Source: Posidonia oceanica
Taxonomy: Eukaryota; Streptophyta; Magnoliopsida; Alismatales; Posidoniaceae
Assembly: GCA_037176725.1 (NCBI GenBank)
Contig: JAZBRS010000059.1
Coordinates: forward strand, 10,279,001 to 10,343,000
Length of the DNA: 64,000 nt
Reading direction: 5' to 3'
Shown here in pieces: positions 1-10,335 of this stretch. The stretch's first letter is position 1. Every line of letters starts with the position of its first letter. Made by a program: the position numbers and the translations under genes. Below the pieces are notes generated by a model, which ran no database searches, was not told where the DNA came from, and was given only the letters and a program-made list of their open reading frames with translations.

Positions 1-404
1 AATCTTTGTAGTTCATCTCTATTTTTGGATCATGTATTTTTAATTCAAGGAATGAATATATATTTTTCTTTTTATTTCAACTCTTATTCATATGCTTTGG
101 ATTGTGCTGAGTCTAGAAATACTCCCTAGTGGCTTTGGCATTGGCTCAAGGGCCCTTTGTCTGAATTCAGCAACTTAAGTCACTGTTAAAACGTAAAACG
201 CTCAATCTGGCGCTTCTAACGTAAAACGCATGAAGTCCTACGTTTAACGTTCCTCTACTAGTCATTAAATGCTGAAGGTGGGATGTTCAACTTTGAACAC
301 TGAGGTTTGCCCGTTTAACGCCTCTGAATGATTTTCTGCACAATCTTAGTAAACTTGTTATTCCATCTAGGGGTACCATTGCCCCTAGTCTCACATAAAT
401 ATAA

Positions 405-625
405 TGAAACCAAAATGACCTTCGAAAAAAACAAGATAATGAAACCAAAATGACCTTAATATAATGAAACCAAAATGACATTTGAAAAACTTAAAATGAC
501 CTTAATATAATGAAACCAAAATGACATTTGAAAAACTTAAAATGACCTTAATATAATGAAACCAAAATGACCTTTGAAAAACATAAAATGACCTTAATAT
601 AATGAAACCAAAATGACCTTTATGA
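405..625. repeat. 46-bp tandem array, 4-5 copies
   Basis: The unit contains ATAATGAAACCAAAATGACC followed by TTTGAAAAAC and AAAATGACCTT. The TTTGAAAAAC landmark starts at 481, 527 and 573, exactly 46 bp apart, with partial units on both sides. W has no such array at the matching place (8760-8810), so it arose in Z or its recent ancestors. Confidence 0.85.
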
Positions 626-884
626 AACGAAAAACTTAGGTTTTGGATAACAAGCCTTGGCCTTAGCTTTGTTGTCTAAAGATGTTATGCCTAACGAGGG
701 GTTGTCTCTTGTTGAGATCCCAGCATTGGCTCGTAGGCGAATACCAAGTAACCGTCCTGAATAAGAGGGGTCAAGTACGACGCGGAGTCGTCAGAATTCC
801 TAGATTTTTGCATCATTGGCCTTGCTTGTTATCAGTTTCATGAGGTGATGTTGATTGGGTAGATTTTATCCTACTTTCTATTTT

Positions 885-1000
885 TTTAGATTTTTGATCT
901 TTTGCTATTTTTTTGGATTTTTGGTTTTCTTATTTTTTTGGATTTTTGGGTTTTTTTTTTGGATTTTTGGTTTTTTTTTTTTGGATTTTGGGGTTTTTTG
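885..1000. repeat. T-rich low-complexity run (GGATTTTTGG repeats)
   Basis: About seven repeats of TTTTTGGATTTTTGG. The same kind of run is in the W 3' UTR at 9055-9225, where it reads TTTTTGGATTTTTGGTTTTATCA. On the element's coding strand it is A-rich. Copy numbers differ between the two elements, as expected for slippage. Confidence 0.75.
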
Positions 1001-1799
1001 GGAGAAGAAGAATCTTCCATGGAATTGGGAAACAAGAGACCTCATGGTTGGAAAACCCTGATAATTGAGTCCCTTGTGCATCTTGGAGCCCAGATATACT
1101 TCAAGCTTGCTTTGGCGCCTAACTGCCCCTAGGCCTAGGTTTCTACCCCTTGCCTCTAAGTGTGCAGTGTAGGGTGTGGTGAAGGAGAGTCAATGTCCTA
1201 TCCTAGGATTTCAGCTAAATATTTGAAGCCTATACCCCTCCTAGTTCAAGGTTGACTCCTACTGCGCTTGGTAATTTCCCTATTTTTCAGTTTTGACTCT
1301 TGGACAGCTTCTTTGCTGCCTTCTTTTGTGGACAGCTTCTTTGCTGCCTTCTTTTCCCCTCTCTTTCCTTTGTTGCTCATGGGCAGCTTCTTTGCTACTT
1401 TCTTTTCTTTTCTTTTCTTGGGTATTTTGGCAAGTATCAGTGGTCTCACCCCTGTTTGAGCGTTCATGCAACAGATATTCAAATTTTTGATGGACCGACA
1501 CACTCTCTTTTGGTACACTCACCTCTTTTGTGCTTCTATGATTGGCCCTGGACACCCTCCCCATCACAATTTTACTGTGATTTGCATTAGGGTGGTATGT
1601 CGAACTCAATGGATGTGTGTGGACTTGCTGTTAATGAACTAGGAGGGGGCTTCTTATGATCTACCTCTATCTTAGTGTCAGATTATTTTCCCTCCTTCTC
1701 CCATGAGGTGTTTGTGAGGTGAGGCTAAGGTACGACTCCTAGTCTTCGGAAAACAGTAGCCTCCATAAGCACAGGCATTCTAGTGACTTAGTGTGCATG

Positions 1800-3161
1800 T
1801 CAAGGGTAGTACCTTTTAAGGTGCAGTGCATTCCAGGGATACTCAAGCCTAGTGCCATCCTCTCTGGCCAAACAATAGGCGTTGCCTAGATATGCTTCAA
1901 CCACCAAGTATGGTCCTTCCCAATTTGGTCTCAGTTTCCTGTGCTTGCGTGGAAGGATTTCTTTAAGCATCCATTCACCAATATTGAATTTACGTTCAAT
2001 CACTTTCTTTTTATAAGCTCTTGCAAGTCGTTCTTGGTAGAGGTGTGCATGCTCAGTTGCCTGCAACCGCTTCTCATCTAGTAAATCTAACTGTAAACTT
2101 AATACTTGCCTCTTATCCTCGACATTTATCTCATCGTCGAGTTGGATTCTAGATGAGGGGACCATGATTTCAAATGGGACTACTGTCTCCATACCATAAG
2201 TAAGCGCGAACGGGGTTTGACCCGTAGGCATTCTTATGGAGGTTCAGTAGGGCCATAAGGTATCAATTAGTTTATCTGTCCAATCAGGTCCCTTGGCACC
2301 TCCTACCATTTTCTTAAGGATTTAGATTAACGTTTTATTAGTAGCTTCAGCTAGTCCATTACCTTGTGGGTCATATGGTGCTAAATGATGTAGCTCGATC
2401 TTGAACTTCTTGCAAAGCTTTTTGAGGTCTTAGGATACGAAGATTGCACCATTATCTGCTACTAGTCTCTTCGGAACCCCGAATCTTGAGAGAATGTTTT
2501 TCCACATGAACTTCCAAAGGTTTGAAGCTTTGATTTCAGTGAACGCTTCTGCTTCGGCCCATTTGGTGAAGTATTCAATGGCAGTGAGTATGAACTTGTT
2601 CTACTTTTCGACGTCGAAGGGTCCTACGACATCGAATGCCCACATGGAGAAGGGCCATACTGCTTGAGTTGAATTTAACACTGATGCTGGTGCATGTATT
2701 CTGTCTGCATGGATCTGGCACTGCTTGCACCTTCTCACCTTATCTGCACAATCTGTCTCCATTGTGGGCCAATAATAGCTCCTCCGCAGTATCATTTTTG
2801 CCATGAATTGAGAACTGATGTGTCCTCCACATATCCCTTCATGCATTTCTCCAAGGATGACTTCGACCTCCTCGTAGGTGATGCAACGAAGCTCTATTCT
2901 GCTGAAGGATCTCTTGAAAAGGACTCTAGCTCTCATGAAGTATTTTGTGGCCATTCTTCTGACTGCCTCTTTGTCTTGTGAAGTTGCATATTCAGGGAAG
3001 GTCCCATCTTGAATGTAGTTCTGGATGTTAAAGAACCACGGGTTTTCGTCATTTTCTATGTTGTAGCAAACTTCAAACTTGGTTGCCTTTGATTCCCCAA
3101 TTCTCTGTTTGAGCTCCACCGCCCATGATTCAGTTGAGTTAATGACGGATGTCCCATGCTG
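1800..3161 (-). pseudogene. Z integrase (pol C-terminus), interrupted by stops
   Basis: Integrase inserts the element's cDNA into host DNA. An HHCC zinc-finger region reads HEGICGGH then CKQC with YYWP between (about 2870-2720). The DDE core shows WAFDVVGPF, LVADNGAIF and a PQGNGLAEA segment carrying the Glu (about 2655-2330). The C-terminal part has NWEGPYLVVEAY, the GPY/F motif of gypsy integrases (about 1925-1890). The end is a TGA just after a KRYYP motif. In-frame stops are at 3164-3162, 2603-2601, about 2437, about 2322 and about 2250. All but one fit Gln codons changed by C-to-T, and the last fits CGA to TGA. The element orientation and neighbouring RNase H confirm the assignment. It cannot make a full protein now. 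Confidence 0.9.
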
Positions 3162-3790
3162 CTACATCATAATTGTCTGTTCCTGGGTATTGATGGGGAA
3201 CTCAATTGAAGAAGCCAATGAAGCAAGAGCATCCACCAGAAGGTTATGACTTCGAAGGGTATGGACGTACACCACTTGCTGGAACCGGGCTAACAGTAGA
3301 CGGGCAATGCCTTTGTATGTTTCTAGCTTGGGGTTGAGGGTTTTGTACTTCTCCAGAATTTGTCTTAGAACCAACTGTGAGTCTCCTATGAGTTTTAGCC
3401 GCTTTGTCCCTACCTCCAGAGCTAGGCGTAATCTGAGGATTAAGGCCTCGTATTCTGCAATGTTGTTAGTATTTGCGGCGAAGTTCAGTTGCACAGCTCG
3501 TGGGATGAGGAGTCCTTCCAGGGTGAGAAGCACCACTCCGATGCCTACCCCTTGCCTGTTTAGTGCTCCATCAAAGTAGAGGGTCCATTGTTGACTGGGA
3601 GGCTCTGCAACTTGTATTTCTAGTATTTCCTCATCTGGGAAGTCTGTTTGGACTAGTTGATAGTCTTCTATTGGTAAACCTGCCAAATGATCCACTATGG
3701 CTTGCTCCTTCACTGCTTTCTGAGGTACATATTGAAGGTCAAACTCAGTAAGGAAGAGCTGCCATCTTGCTAGCCTTCCAGAGAGGGCTA
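3162..3790 (-). pseudogene. Z archaeal-type RNase H (aRNH) domain
   Basis: This second RNase H is a hallmark of Tat/Ogre-lineage gypsy elements. The domain begins near WTLYFDGALN (about 3595) and shows the acidic residues in order: Asp in YFDGA, Glu in NIAEYEAL, Asp in IGDSQLV and Asp in LLVDALA. The DEDD set is therefore intact. The frame is open from 3821 to the TAG at 3164-3162, which separates it from integrase. The N-terminal part (MDPIKYMFEKLALSGRLARW) is the end of the older gypsy RNase H. The role would be removal of the RNA strand during reverse transcription. Two RNase H-type domains in tandem are expected for this lineage. Confidence 0.88.
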
Positions 3791-4268
3791 GCTTTTCGAA
3801 CATATACTTGATTGGATCCATTTTGGCAATGTAGCAGACTTTGTGAGGCAGGAAATAGTGCCTTAATTTCTAGGATGCCCATACCAAGGCTAGGCAATGT
3901 TTTTCTATGGATGTGTACTTCTCCTCGTACTCTATGAAAGTTCTACTCAGATAGTAGATAGCCTTCTCTTTCTTTCCGTCTCCATCATGCTAGGCTAGCA
4001 CTACTCCTATGGAGGATGAGGTGATCGCCACATACAGCAACAAAGGCTTTCTGGGTACGGGTGCTGACAAGACCGGAGGGCTCTTGAGATATGCCTTGAG
4101 CTCATCAAAAGTTTTCTAGCAACTTTTATCCCAAGCAAACTCTTTTCCTCCCTTTAATAGCTCGTAGAAAGGCTTACATCGGTCGGCATGCTACGAGATG
4201 AATCTTCTGATGAACTATAAGCGACTGATGAGTCCTCTGAGCTCCTTGATATTCCGTGGGGGAGGCAT
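3791..4268 (-). pseudogene. Z connection and gypsy-type RNase H, degenerate
   Basis: Downstream of RT, motifs such as MPPPRNIKELRGL, FAWDKSC, IGVVLA and YYLSRTF then RLARWQLFL follow the layout of the gypsy RT connection and native RNase H. The first catalytic Asp position reads YVAITSSS, with no clear acidic residue, which fits the vestigial native RNase H reported for Tat-type elements. Stops lie at 4193-4191, 4118-4116, 3992-3990 and 3873-3871. There are two compensating homopolymer indels, one base missing near 3901 and one extra near 3841, so the frame is shifted between them. Confidence is good for the domain, lower for exact edges. Confidence 0.75.
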
Positions 4269-5030
4269 TTATGCAATTGCTCTAGCCTTCTGTGGGTCTA
4301 CTTCAATTCTGTTTTTGCTGATGACGAAGCTGAGTAGTTCCCCAGTAGTCACTCCAAACACACATTCCTTCGGATTCATCTTTAACTGATAATGCCTTGC
4401 TCTGCTCAGTACCCTTCTTAGTGCTTCGAAGTGTCCTTCCCTTGTTTTTGATTTGACTAGGATATCATCAACATACACATCCATGCAGTTGTGCATCATG
4501 CCGTGAAAAATTACCATCATTGCTCTTTGATATGTTGCACTAGCATTTTTGAGACCAAAAGGCATGACCACATAATAGTATGTTCCCCATGGTGTAATGA
4601 ATGACGTCTTCTCTTAGTCTTCTTCTACTAGCTTGATCTGATCGTAGCTGGAGAAGCCATCCATGAATGACAACATCTCGAATCTTGCTGTATTGTCAAC
4701 TAGCAAGTCGATGTGTGGTAAAGGGAAGTTAGCTTTAGGACAAGCGGCGTTGAGGTTGTGATAGTCAATGCAAACCCTAACTTTTCCGTCCTTCTTGGCC
4801 ATTGGCACTATGTTGGAGACCCAGTCAGGATATACAACTACTCTGATGAATTTTGCTTTATTAAGCTTGTCGATCTCCTCTTTGACTTTGAGTGCTAGCT
4901 CTGGCCTCAATCGCCTCAATTTCTACTTGACAGGTTTGGCTCCAGGGTTTAGTGGAAGCAGGTGTTCCACTAGGGCTGATTGCAGACCGGGCATGTCTTC
5001 GTATTTGAAGGCCAACACATTCACAAATTC
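4269..5030 (-). pseudogene. Z reverse transcriptase
   Basis: Reverse transcriptase copies element RNA into DNA. Visible motifs are KAKFIRVVVYPDWVSNIV, VRVCIDYHNLNAACPK, the first catalytic Asp in FMDGFSSYDQIKL, MPFGLKNASATYQRAM and the YVDD active site in DVYVDDILVKS (about 4480-4460). All catalytic Asp residues are present. Three stops interrupt the frame: TAG at 5033-5031, TAG at 4925-4923 and TAA at 4616-4614, with a TAA at 4271-4269 ending the segment. All are in a frame shared with the upstream linker and the downstream RNase H, so decay here is by point nonsense rather than by frameshift. Confidence 0.92.
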
Positions 5031-5610
5031 CTACAGAATTTGCACCATCTTTGCTTGCTCTTCTGGGCTCAAATTGGCACTTATGAGTATTGGCTTTGGC
5101 TCTTCTATGGTCCCTAGGTTGATTTCTATGGTCTCTTCCTCGGCTACCTTAGTCTGCTTATCATATTTATCCATTAGGTGTTTGAGTAGGTCCGAGTCGG
5201 TTTCTTGGTCCTCCTCATCATTGCTGCAGTTGACTAGCTCATATGCCTCGATTCCTGCACACTTCCCAAACTGATCAAATTCTTCTACTAAGAAAACCAT
5301 GTTAGTAGTATCTAGCTCCTGAGGCATTGCCTCCGTGTACTGACACACGTGCACAGTTTTTGAAGTAGTGGTTGAAGTTGACTGCGAGCTGCTACAGCCA
5401 ACATAGTGATCCTTTCCCTTATTGAAAACAGAAAGTAAATTGCAACTATTTCAAGGAAATGAAAACAATGCAGAATTAAAAAGAGTTTTATTTACAGAAT
5501 ATAGGGGGATGTCCCTAGAGTTACCTCCATCAGTAGAGGTTGGAGCCTTTTAGGTGGGCTCATCATTGTTGACGTTCCCACCATCTTTGAAAAGCTCATG
5601 ATCTGCTCCT
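5031..5610 (-). pseudogene. Z linker between protease/G-patch and RT
   Basis: Acidic sequence (SNDEEDQETDSDLLKHL, AEEETIEINLG) leads into RT. Reading back across the W insertion at 5610/19738, the same frame continues into the PR2-G-patch segment with only a TAA and a TGA near 5550 and 5450 in the way. Gag, protease and pol of Z were therefore one reading frame before decay. A similar stretch at 10146-10330 in W marks the same place. The function of the linker is unknown. Confidence 0.65.
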
Positions 5611-6300
5611 TGTGGATATGGGGTTTTGGAGGAGAAGAAGCTCATTTTGTTCTATTTGCTCCTTCTCGGCGTCTCCTTTTTTGTATCCAACTCCGTCACT
5701 CCACAGGTGATAGAATTGGTGTGATTGCCACTCTCGTTCGTTTTCGCTAGCCCTCGAGATGCCTTGGGAGTTGTGTGATGGTTGCGGGTTCAGCTACCTT
5801 GGGACAACACCAGCGTTGCCCAAGGGTGCCCGTGCTTAATGAGTTTCTTCTTCTTCTTCTTCTTCTTCTTCTTCTTCCTTGTAAAACAGATTTAAAGATG
5901 CAGATTAATAAAGTGTAGTATACAATTCAAGGCAAATAAAAAAAGTGACATGAAATAAGAAAAGGAAAATACTTACCCAAGGGGTTTTAGCCCCCTGGTT
6001 GCAACTATGTATGAATATGACTAGCTACAACAATATATGAAATGAAATGTGATATGCAAACTATTAAAAAATAAAACCCCCTTTTGATATGGGTGGTATG
6101 CGTAGAATGCAAGACACCGTTGGCGTGGTTGGAGATGGAAGAAGACTCAAGCTCTCTCAAAACTCTTTCTCAACATAATTTTTCTCAAGATTCTAGCTCA
6201 AAACACTTTCAATTTTCTGTCAAAATTCCTCTAAAATTGTGTTCCTCTCTCAAATTTGTGATACTAAAAGCCAGCCCTTGACCCTGTGGAGATATCCCTG

Positions 6301-6308
6301 CTTTTATA
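6301..6308 (-). promoter_or_regulatory. TATA box of W 3' LTR
   Basis: The minus strand reads TATAAAAG within CTTCTATAAAAGCAGGG. The same string is at 19222-19229 and 56561-56568, the matching places in the other two LTRs of this family. Conservation at a fixed position supports a pol II promoter. Confidence 0.75.
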
Positions 6309-6372
6309 GAAGCAGGAGAGGAACAAATATGGACACAAAGGCCAAGTCAGCAAAATTTCCTGTTTCAAAGGT

Positions 6373-6400
6373 GTTATACGCTGGAATCCCAGCGTATAAC
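6373..6400. repeat. Perfect 12-bp hairpin GTTATACGCTGG / CCAGCGTATAAC
   Basis: GTTATACGCTGG (6373-6384) and its exact reverse complement (6389-6400) flank a 4-base loop AATC. In the W 5' LTR the same hairpin is at about 19294-19321 with one stem mismatch. It is the clearest member of the hairpin family described in the findings. Confidence 0.9.
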
Positions 6401-6573
6401 GACCTCTGAGGCACAGCTGTCAGGATAAAGGAGTATTCCCCAATTAAAACTTGATTAAGTGTCATTAAACTAGTGTTAATTGCCTTGGCCGATCAACAGA
6501 GTCTAAAGAAGGCAAAAACACAGATTTTGTATTTGGCCAAATAAAGAAAGTTTGTGACTGGCACTGAGCTTCC

Positions 6574-6690
6574 ATGTTAGACGCTGGAAAACCAGCGGTC
6601 GACGTTAGACGCTCGAAAACCAGCGGCCAACGTTATATGCTGGAAAACCAGCAACCAAGGTTATACGCTGGAAAACCGACGGCCAACGAC
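6574..6690. repeat. Cluster of hairpin-type repeats (CGTTAGACGC / CCAGCGGCCAACG)
   Basis: Four successive units have the form GTTAnACGCTGG, a short A-rich loop, then CCAGCGGCCAACG or a variant. The matching cluster in the W 5' LTR is at 19496-19608. Several stems carry changes on one side only, so the units are decaying. Confidence 0.8.
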
Positions 6691-6817
6691 CTAGACTATC
6701 AATTGAGCTTTTGGAGAGTACTTAAGCTGAGCAAATTGCTTCTAATGATGAGTGGTGCATGATTTAGTGCAGTGGTACCTAAAAATGCAATGGGAGTTCC
6801 AAAACGGGGTATGTACA

Positions 6818-6835
6818 GATTGCCCCTCCTTGTAG
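6818..6835 (-). promoter_or_regulatory. W polypurine tract (plus-strand primer)
   Basis: The minus strand reads AGGAGGGGCA just before the LTR start at 6817. Y has AGAGAGGGGC at the same place before its 3' LTR (46281-46290). Position and composition fit a polypurine tract. Confidence 0.75.
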
Positions 6836-6934
6836 GTGGATTCGGCACGAAGCTAGCTACAAGGTGAGATGATACCCGCGTGTGGTGCTACTTAGGGATC
6901 CTAAAAGAAATGCAATGCCTGCTGCCACCAGATT

Positions 6935-7285
6935 TGGACGAGACACAATAAGGGTCGGCTAAAGAAACACGGCCAAGGGGATTGCCCAAGGGGAACAGAC
7001 TAAAGACACGACCGCGGGGGTTGCCCGCGGGGGTCGAATTAAAAGACACTGCCTCAGGAATTGCCTGCAGGGGTCAAACTAAGAGACACTGCCATGGGGG
7101 TTGTCTGCAGGGGTCAAACTAAAGACATTGCTACAAGGGTTGCCCGTAGGGATCAAACTAAAGACACTGCCACGGGGGTTTCCCGCAGGGGTCAAACTAA
7201 AGACACTACCACGGGGGTTGCCCGCAGGGGTCAAACTAAAAGACATGGCCACAGGAGTTGCCCGTGGGAGTCAAGCTTAAAAGAT
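6935..7285. repeat. ~37-bp tandem array, about nine copies
   Basis: The unit includes GACACTGCCACGGGGGTTGC followed by CCGCAGGGGTCAAACTAAA. Copies differ by point changes, for example CATGG for CACGG. It is open in one plus-strand frame only because the unit lacks stops. Confidence 0.85.
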
Positions 7286-7504
7286 GGATAGCTAATGTTT
7301 CCGACGACCACTCAATGCGAATGCAATACAATGCGCTGTGCATGGATGCGTGCTGGCGGGAATGCGAAGGAGGTGATCATGGTATGCAATGCATGACCCT
7401 AGATAATGAGGTTCCTCCATCATTGCCGACTTTAATTTATATACCGGGTTGGCTCAAGAATTTTTCTCACCACCTAAGGCAAACTGACACATGCGTGGAT
7501 GCAA

Positions 7505-7985
7505 TTTTGTCATAATCAGGTGCCCTTTCATCAAGTGTAGCCTACACTCTCCACAGGGACCGTCGTCTTATGATACGCGGGTTGGTGAGTGTCAGGTCCA
7601 TGATGTTCCCAGGTGTTAGGCAAAGGGGGTTGACCTCTTCTCTACTAGCCGTGTTGGCTCTATTTGTCACAATCAGGTGTCCTTTCATTGAATGTTGCCT
7701 ACATTCTCGACAGAGACCGTCGTCTTGTGACCCGAAATCAATGAACGATGGGTCCACTAATACCATTGGTTTTATTCGCCAGAATCAAGTGTCCTTTCAT
7801 CGAATGTTGCCTACATTCTCGACAGAGACCGTCGTCTTCTGACCCGGGAGTTAGTGAACGATGGGTCCACTAATACCGTTGGCTTTATTCGCCAAAATCA
7901 AGTGTCCTTTCATCGAATGTTGCCTACATTATCGACAGAGACCATCGTCTTCTGACCCGGGAATTAGTGAACAATGGGTCCACTA
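7505..7985. repeat. ~118-bp tandem array, about four copies
   Basis: Landmarks GTGTCCTTTCAT, GACAGAGACCGTCGTCTT and GATGGGTCCACTAATAC recur at about 118-bp steps (near 7676, 7790 and 7905), with a more diverged first copy at 7505-7580. Confidence 0.85.
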
Positions 7986-7989
7986 ATAC

Positions 7990-8545
7990 TGTTGGCTTTG
8001 CTTTGTTATCCTGGTTGTGCTCTGGGGTCTTTGCTTTGGTTACCCGGTTGTGCTCTGGGATTCTTTGCTTTGGTTACCTAGTTGTGCTCCGGGGGTCTTT
8101 TGATTTGGTTACCCGGTTGTGCTCCAGGGGTCTTTGCTTTGGTTACCCGGTTATGCTTCGGGATCCTTTGCTTTGATTACCCGGTTATGCTCCAGGGTTC
8201 TTTTGATTTGGTTACCCGATTGTGCTCTGGGGGTCTTTTGATTTGGTTACCTGGTTGTGCTCCGGGACTCTTTGCTTTGGTTACCCGGTTGTGCTCCGGG
8301 ACTCTTTGCTTTGGTTATCCGATTGTGCTCCAGGGTTCTTTGCTTTGGTGACCCCGTTATGCTCTGGGATCCTTTGCTTTGGTTACCCGGTTGTGCTCCG
8401 AGATTCTTTGCTTTGGTGACCTAGTTATGCTCCGAGATCCTTTGCTTTGGTTACCCGATTGTGCTCTGGGATCCTTTGCTTTGGTGACCCGGTTCTACTC
8501 TGGGATCCTTTGCCTTGGTTACCTGGTTGTGCTCCGGGAGTCTGT
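7990..8545. repeat. ~33-bp minisatellite, about 17 copies
   Basis: The unit is GCTTTGGTTACCCGGTTGTG followed by CTCCGGGATCCTT, with frequent variants (GATTTG, CCCGATT). Units are directly adjacent without unique spacers. It may have grown by slippage inside the W 3' UTR, since Z lacks it at the equivalent place within this window. Confidence 0.88.
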
Positions 8546-9967
8546 TAAAACGTTATACGCCTCATGTGGTGCGGATAACGTTATCCGCTGAGTTTTCTAC
8601 GTCCAACGTCGGAAAGCTGATTTGAACGTTATACGCCTGATATGGCACGGATAACGTTATACGCTTGATATGGCTCGTTCAATGCCTCTGAATGATTTTT
8701 CTGCACAATCTTGGCAAATTTGTTATTCCATCTAGGGTTATTATTCGCCCCTAGTCCAAAGTAAGCATAAAGAAAATAAAATAATTAACATGAAATAAAC
8801 AAACGAAAATTAGGTTTTGGATAACAAGCTTTGGCCTCAGCTTTGTTGTCTAAAGATGGCATGCCAGACGAGGGGTTGTCTCTTCTTGAGATCCCAGCAC
8901 TGCCCTGTAGGCGAATACCAAGTGACCATCCTGAATAGGAGGGATCAAGTATGACGCGGAGTCGTAAGAATTTCCTACATTTTTGCATCATCGGCCTTAC
9001 TTGTTATCAGTTTCATGAGGTGATGTTGGTTGGGTAGATTTTACCTTACTCACTATTTTTGGATTTTTGGTTTTATTTTTTTGGATTTTTTTGGTTTTAT
9101 CATTTTTTTGGAATTTTGGTTTTATCATTTTTTGGATTTTTGGTTTTATCATTTTTTTGGATTTTTGGTTTTATAATTTTTGGATTTTTGGTTTTATCAT
9201 TTTTTGGATTTTTGTAAGAGAAGAAGAATCTTCCACGGAGTTGGGAAACCGGAGACCTCATAGTCAGGAAACCTTGATAATCGAATCCCTTGTGCATCTC
9301 GGAGCCATGGATACTTCAGGCTTGCTTTGGCGCCTAACAGTCTCTAGATCTAGCTTCTGCCCCTTGCCTTTAAGTGTACAGTGCAGGATGTGGGTGGAAG
9401 GAAGGTTAATGTCCTATCCTAAGATTTCAGCTAAAGATTTGAAGCCTATACTCCTCCCAGTTCAAGGTTGATTCCTACTACGCCTAGTATTTCCCCAGTT
9501 TTTCAGTTTTGACTCTTGGACAGCTTCTTTGCTGCCTTCTTTTCTATTCTCTTTCTTTTCTTGCACATGTACAACTTCTTTGCTGTCTTCTTTTCTCTCT
9601 TCTTTTCTGGGTATTTTGGCAAGTAGTCTCACCCCATTTGAGTGCTCCGCCAATGGATATTTGTTCCTTGACGGACCAAGACACTCTTCTATTTGGTACA
9701 CTCCCTTTTTTCTGCGCTTCTAAGTTTTGGCCTTAAACACCTACCCATTTGCACTAGGGTAGTGTGTCTAACTCAAGGGATGTGTGTGGACTTGTTGTTC
9801 ATGAACTGGGAGGGGGCTTCTTATGATTCGCCTCTATCTCAGTGTTGGACCATTTTCCCTCCTTCTCCCACAAGGTGTTTGTGAGGTGAGATTAAGGTAT
9901 GACTCTTAGGCTTTGGAAACAGTAGGTCCTCAAGCACGGGCAATCTAATGGCTCTGTGTGCATGTTA

Positions 9968-10124
9968 AGGGTAGTACCGTTTGAGGTGCAGCGCATTCCA
10001 GGGATATTCAAGCCTAGTGCCATCCTCTCTGGACAAACAAATAGGCATTGCCCGGATATGCCTCAATCACCAAGTATGGTCCTTCCCAAATTGGTCTCAG
10101 TTTCCCATGCTTGCGTGGAAGGAA
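9968..10124 (-). pseudogene. W integrase C-terminal remnant
   Basis: The minus strand gives LPRKHGKLRP then a WEGPYLVIEAYPGNAY segment, closely matching the Z integrase C-terminus. Homology stops abruptly near 10125, where the sequence jumps to the match of Z 5400-5560. About 3.5 kb of pol (RT, RNase H and most of integrase) is therefore missing from W. It cannot be functional. Confidence 0.85.
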
Positions 10125-10335
10125 ATTCCTTCTCATTAAGTTTACACTTTATTACGTGAAGGGATGTGTTTTATTTATGTATTTTTCATGCTCGAACAAG
10201 ATAAAAGAAAAACAGGAAAATAAAGATGAAGTCTATTCACAATAACTAGGGGGATGCCCTTAGTGTAGCCTCCATCAGTAGAGGCCTCTTGCTTTTGGCT
10301 CCCTAGCCAGTGTCAAACACGAAATCCATGCCTCG
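10125..10335 (-). other. W linker equivalent upstream of the deleted RT
   Basis: The TACTGATGGAGG context at 10265-10285 and the block CTAGGGGGATGCCC match Z near 5500-5540. This fixes the left edge of the pol deletion in W. No coding function can be supported. Confidence 0.6.

Larger units (their letters stand above)
1..1799 (-). other. Z 3' untranslated region
   Basis: This stretch lies downstream of the Z integrase stop and shows no supportable gene. About 641-1800 matches W 8811-9968 closely, and 300-410 matches 8670-8765, so both elements share this long 3' UTR. It holds a 46-bp tandem array (405-625), a T-rich run with repeated GGATTTTTGG (885-1000) and a cluster of ACGT-core repeats at 186-256. 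Open frames on the plus strand at 855-1590 come from low-complexity sequence and do not look like genes. Confidence 0.7.
5611..6817 (-). mobile_element. W 3' LTR
   Basis: Nearly the same sequence occurs at 18547-19737, and a diverged copy at 55813-57509. The LTR begins on the minus strand with TGTACATACCCC at 6817, a one-base change from the 5' copy, and ends at 5611. It carries a TATA box, a (TTC)n run near 5848-5878 and hairpin repeats at 6373-6400 and 6574-6690. Confidence 0.93.
6836..9967 (-). other. W 3' UTR with three tandem arrays
   Basis: No gene is supported in this stretch. 8811-9967 matches the Z 3' UTR (641-1806). 6935-8545 consists of three unrelated tandem arrays, annotated separately. 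8545-8680 has ACGT-core repeats such as AACGTTATACGCC and AACGTTATCCGC. The many short open frames here come from the arrays. Confidence 0.75.

Noticed and set aside
5389..5524. Possible intron between protease and RT of Z (GGAG/GTAAC donor, pyrimidine-rich stretch, CAG acceptor)
   Set aside because: Candidate acceptors do not give the right phase, while the unspliced frame runs through with only two nonsense codons of the deamination type. Introns are known in Ogre elements, so RNA evidence could change this.
7990..8545. CRISPR-like array (short repeats at regular steps)
   Set aside because: Units are contiguous with no unique spacers, and the region is plant retroelement 3' UTR.
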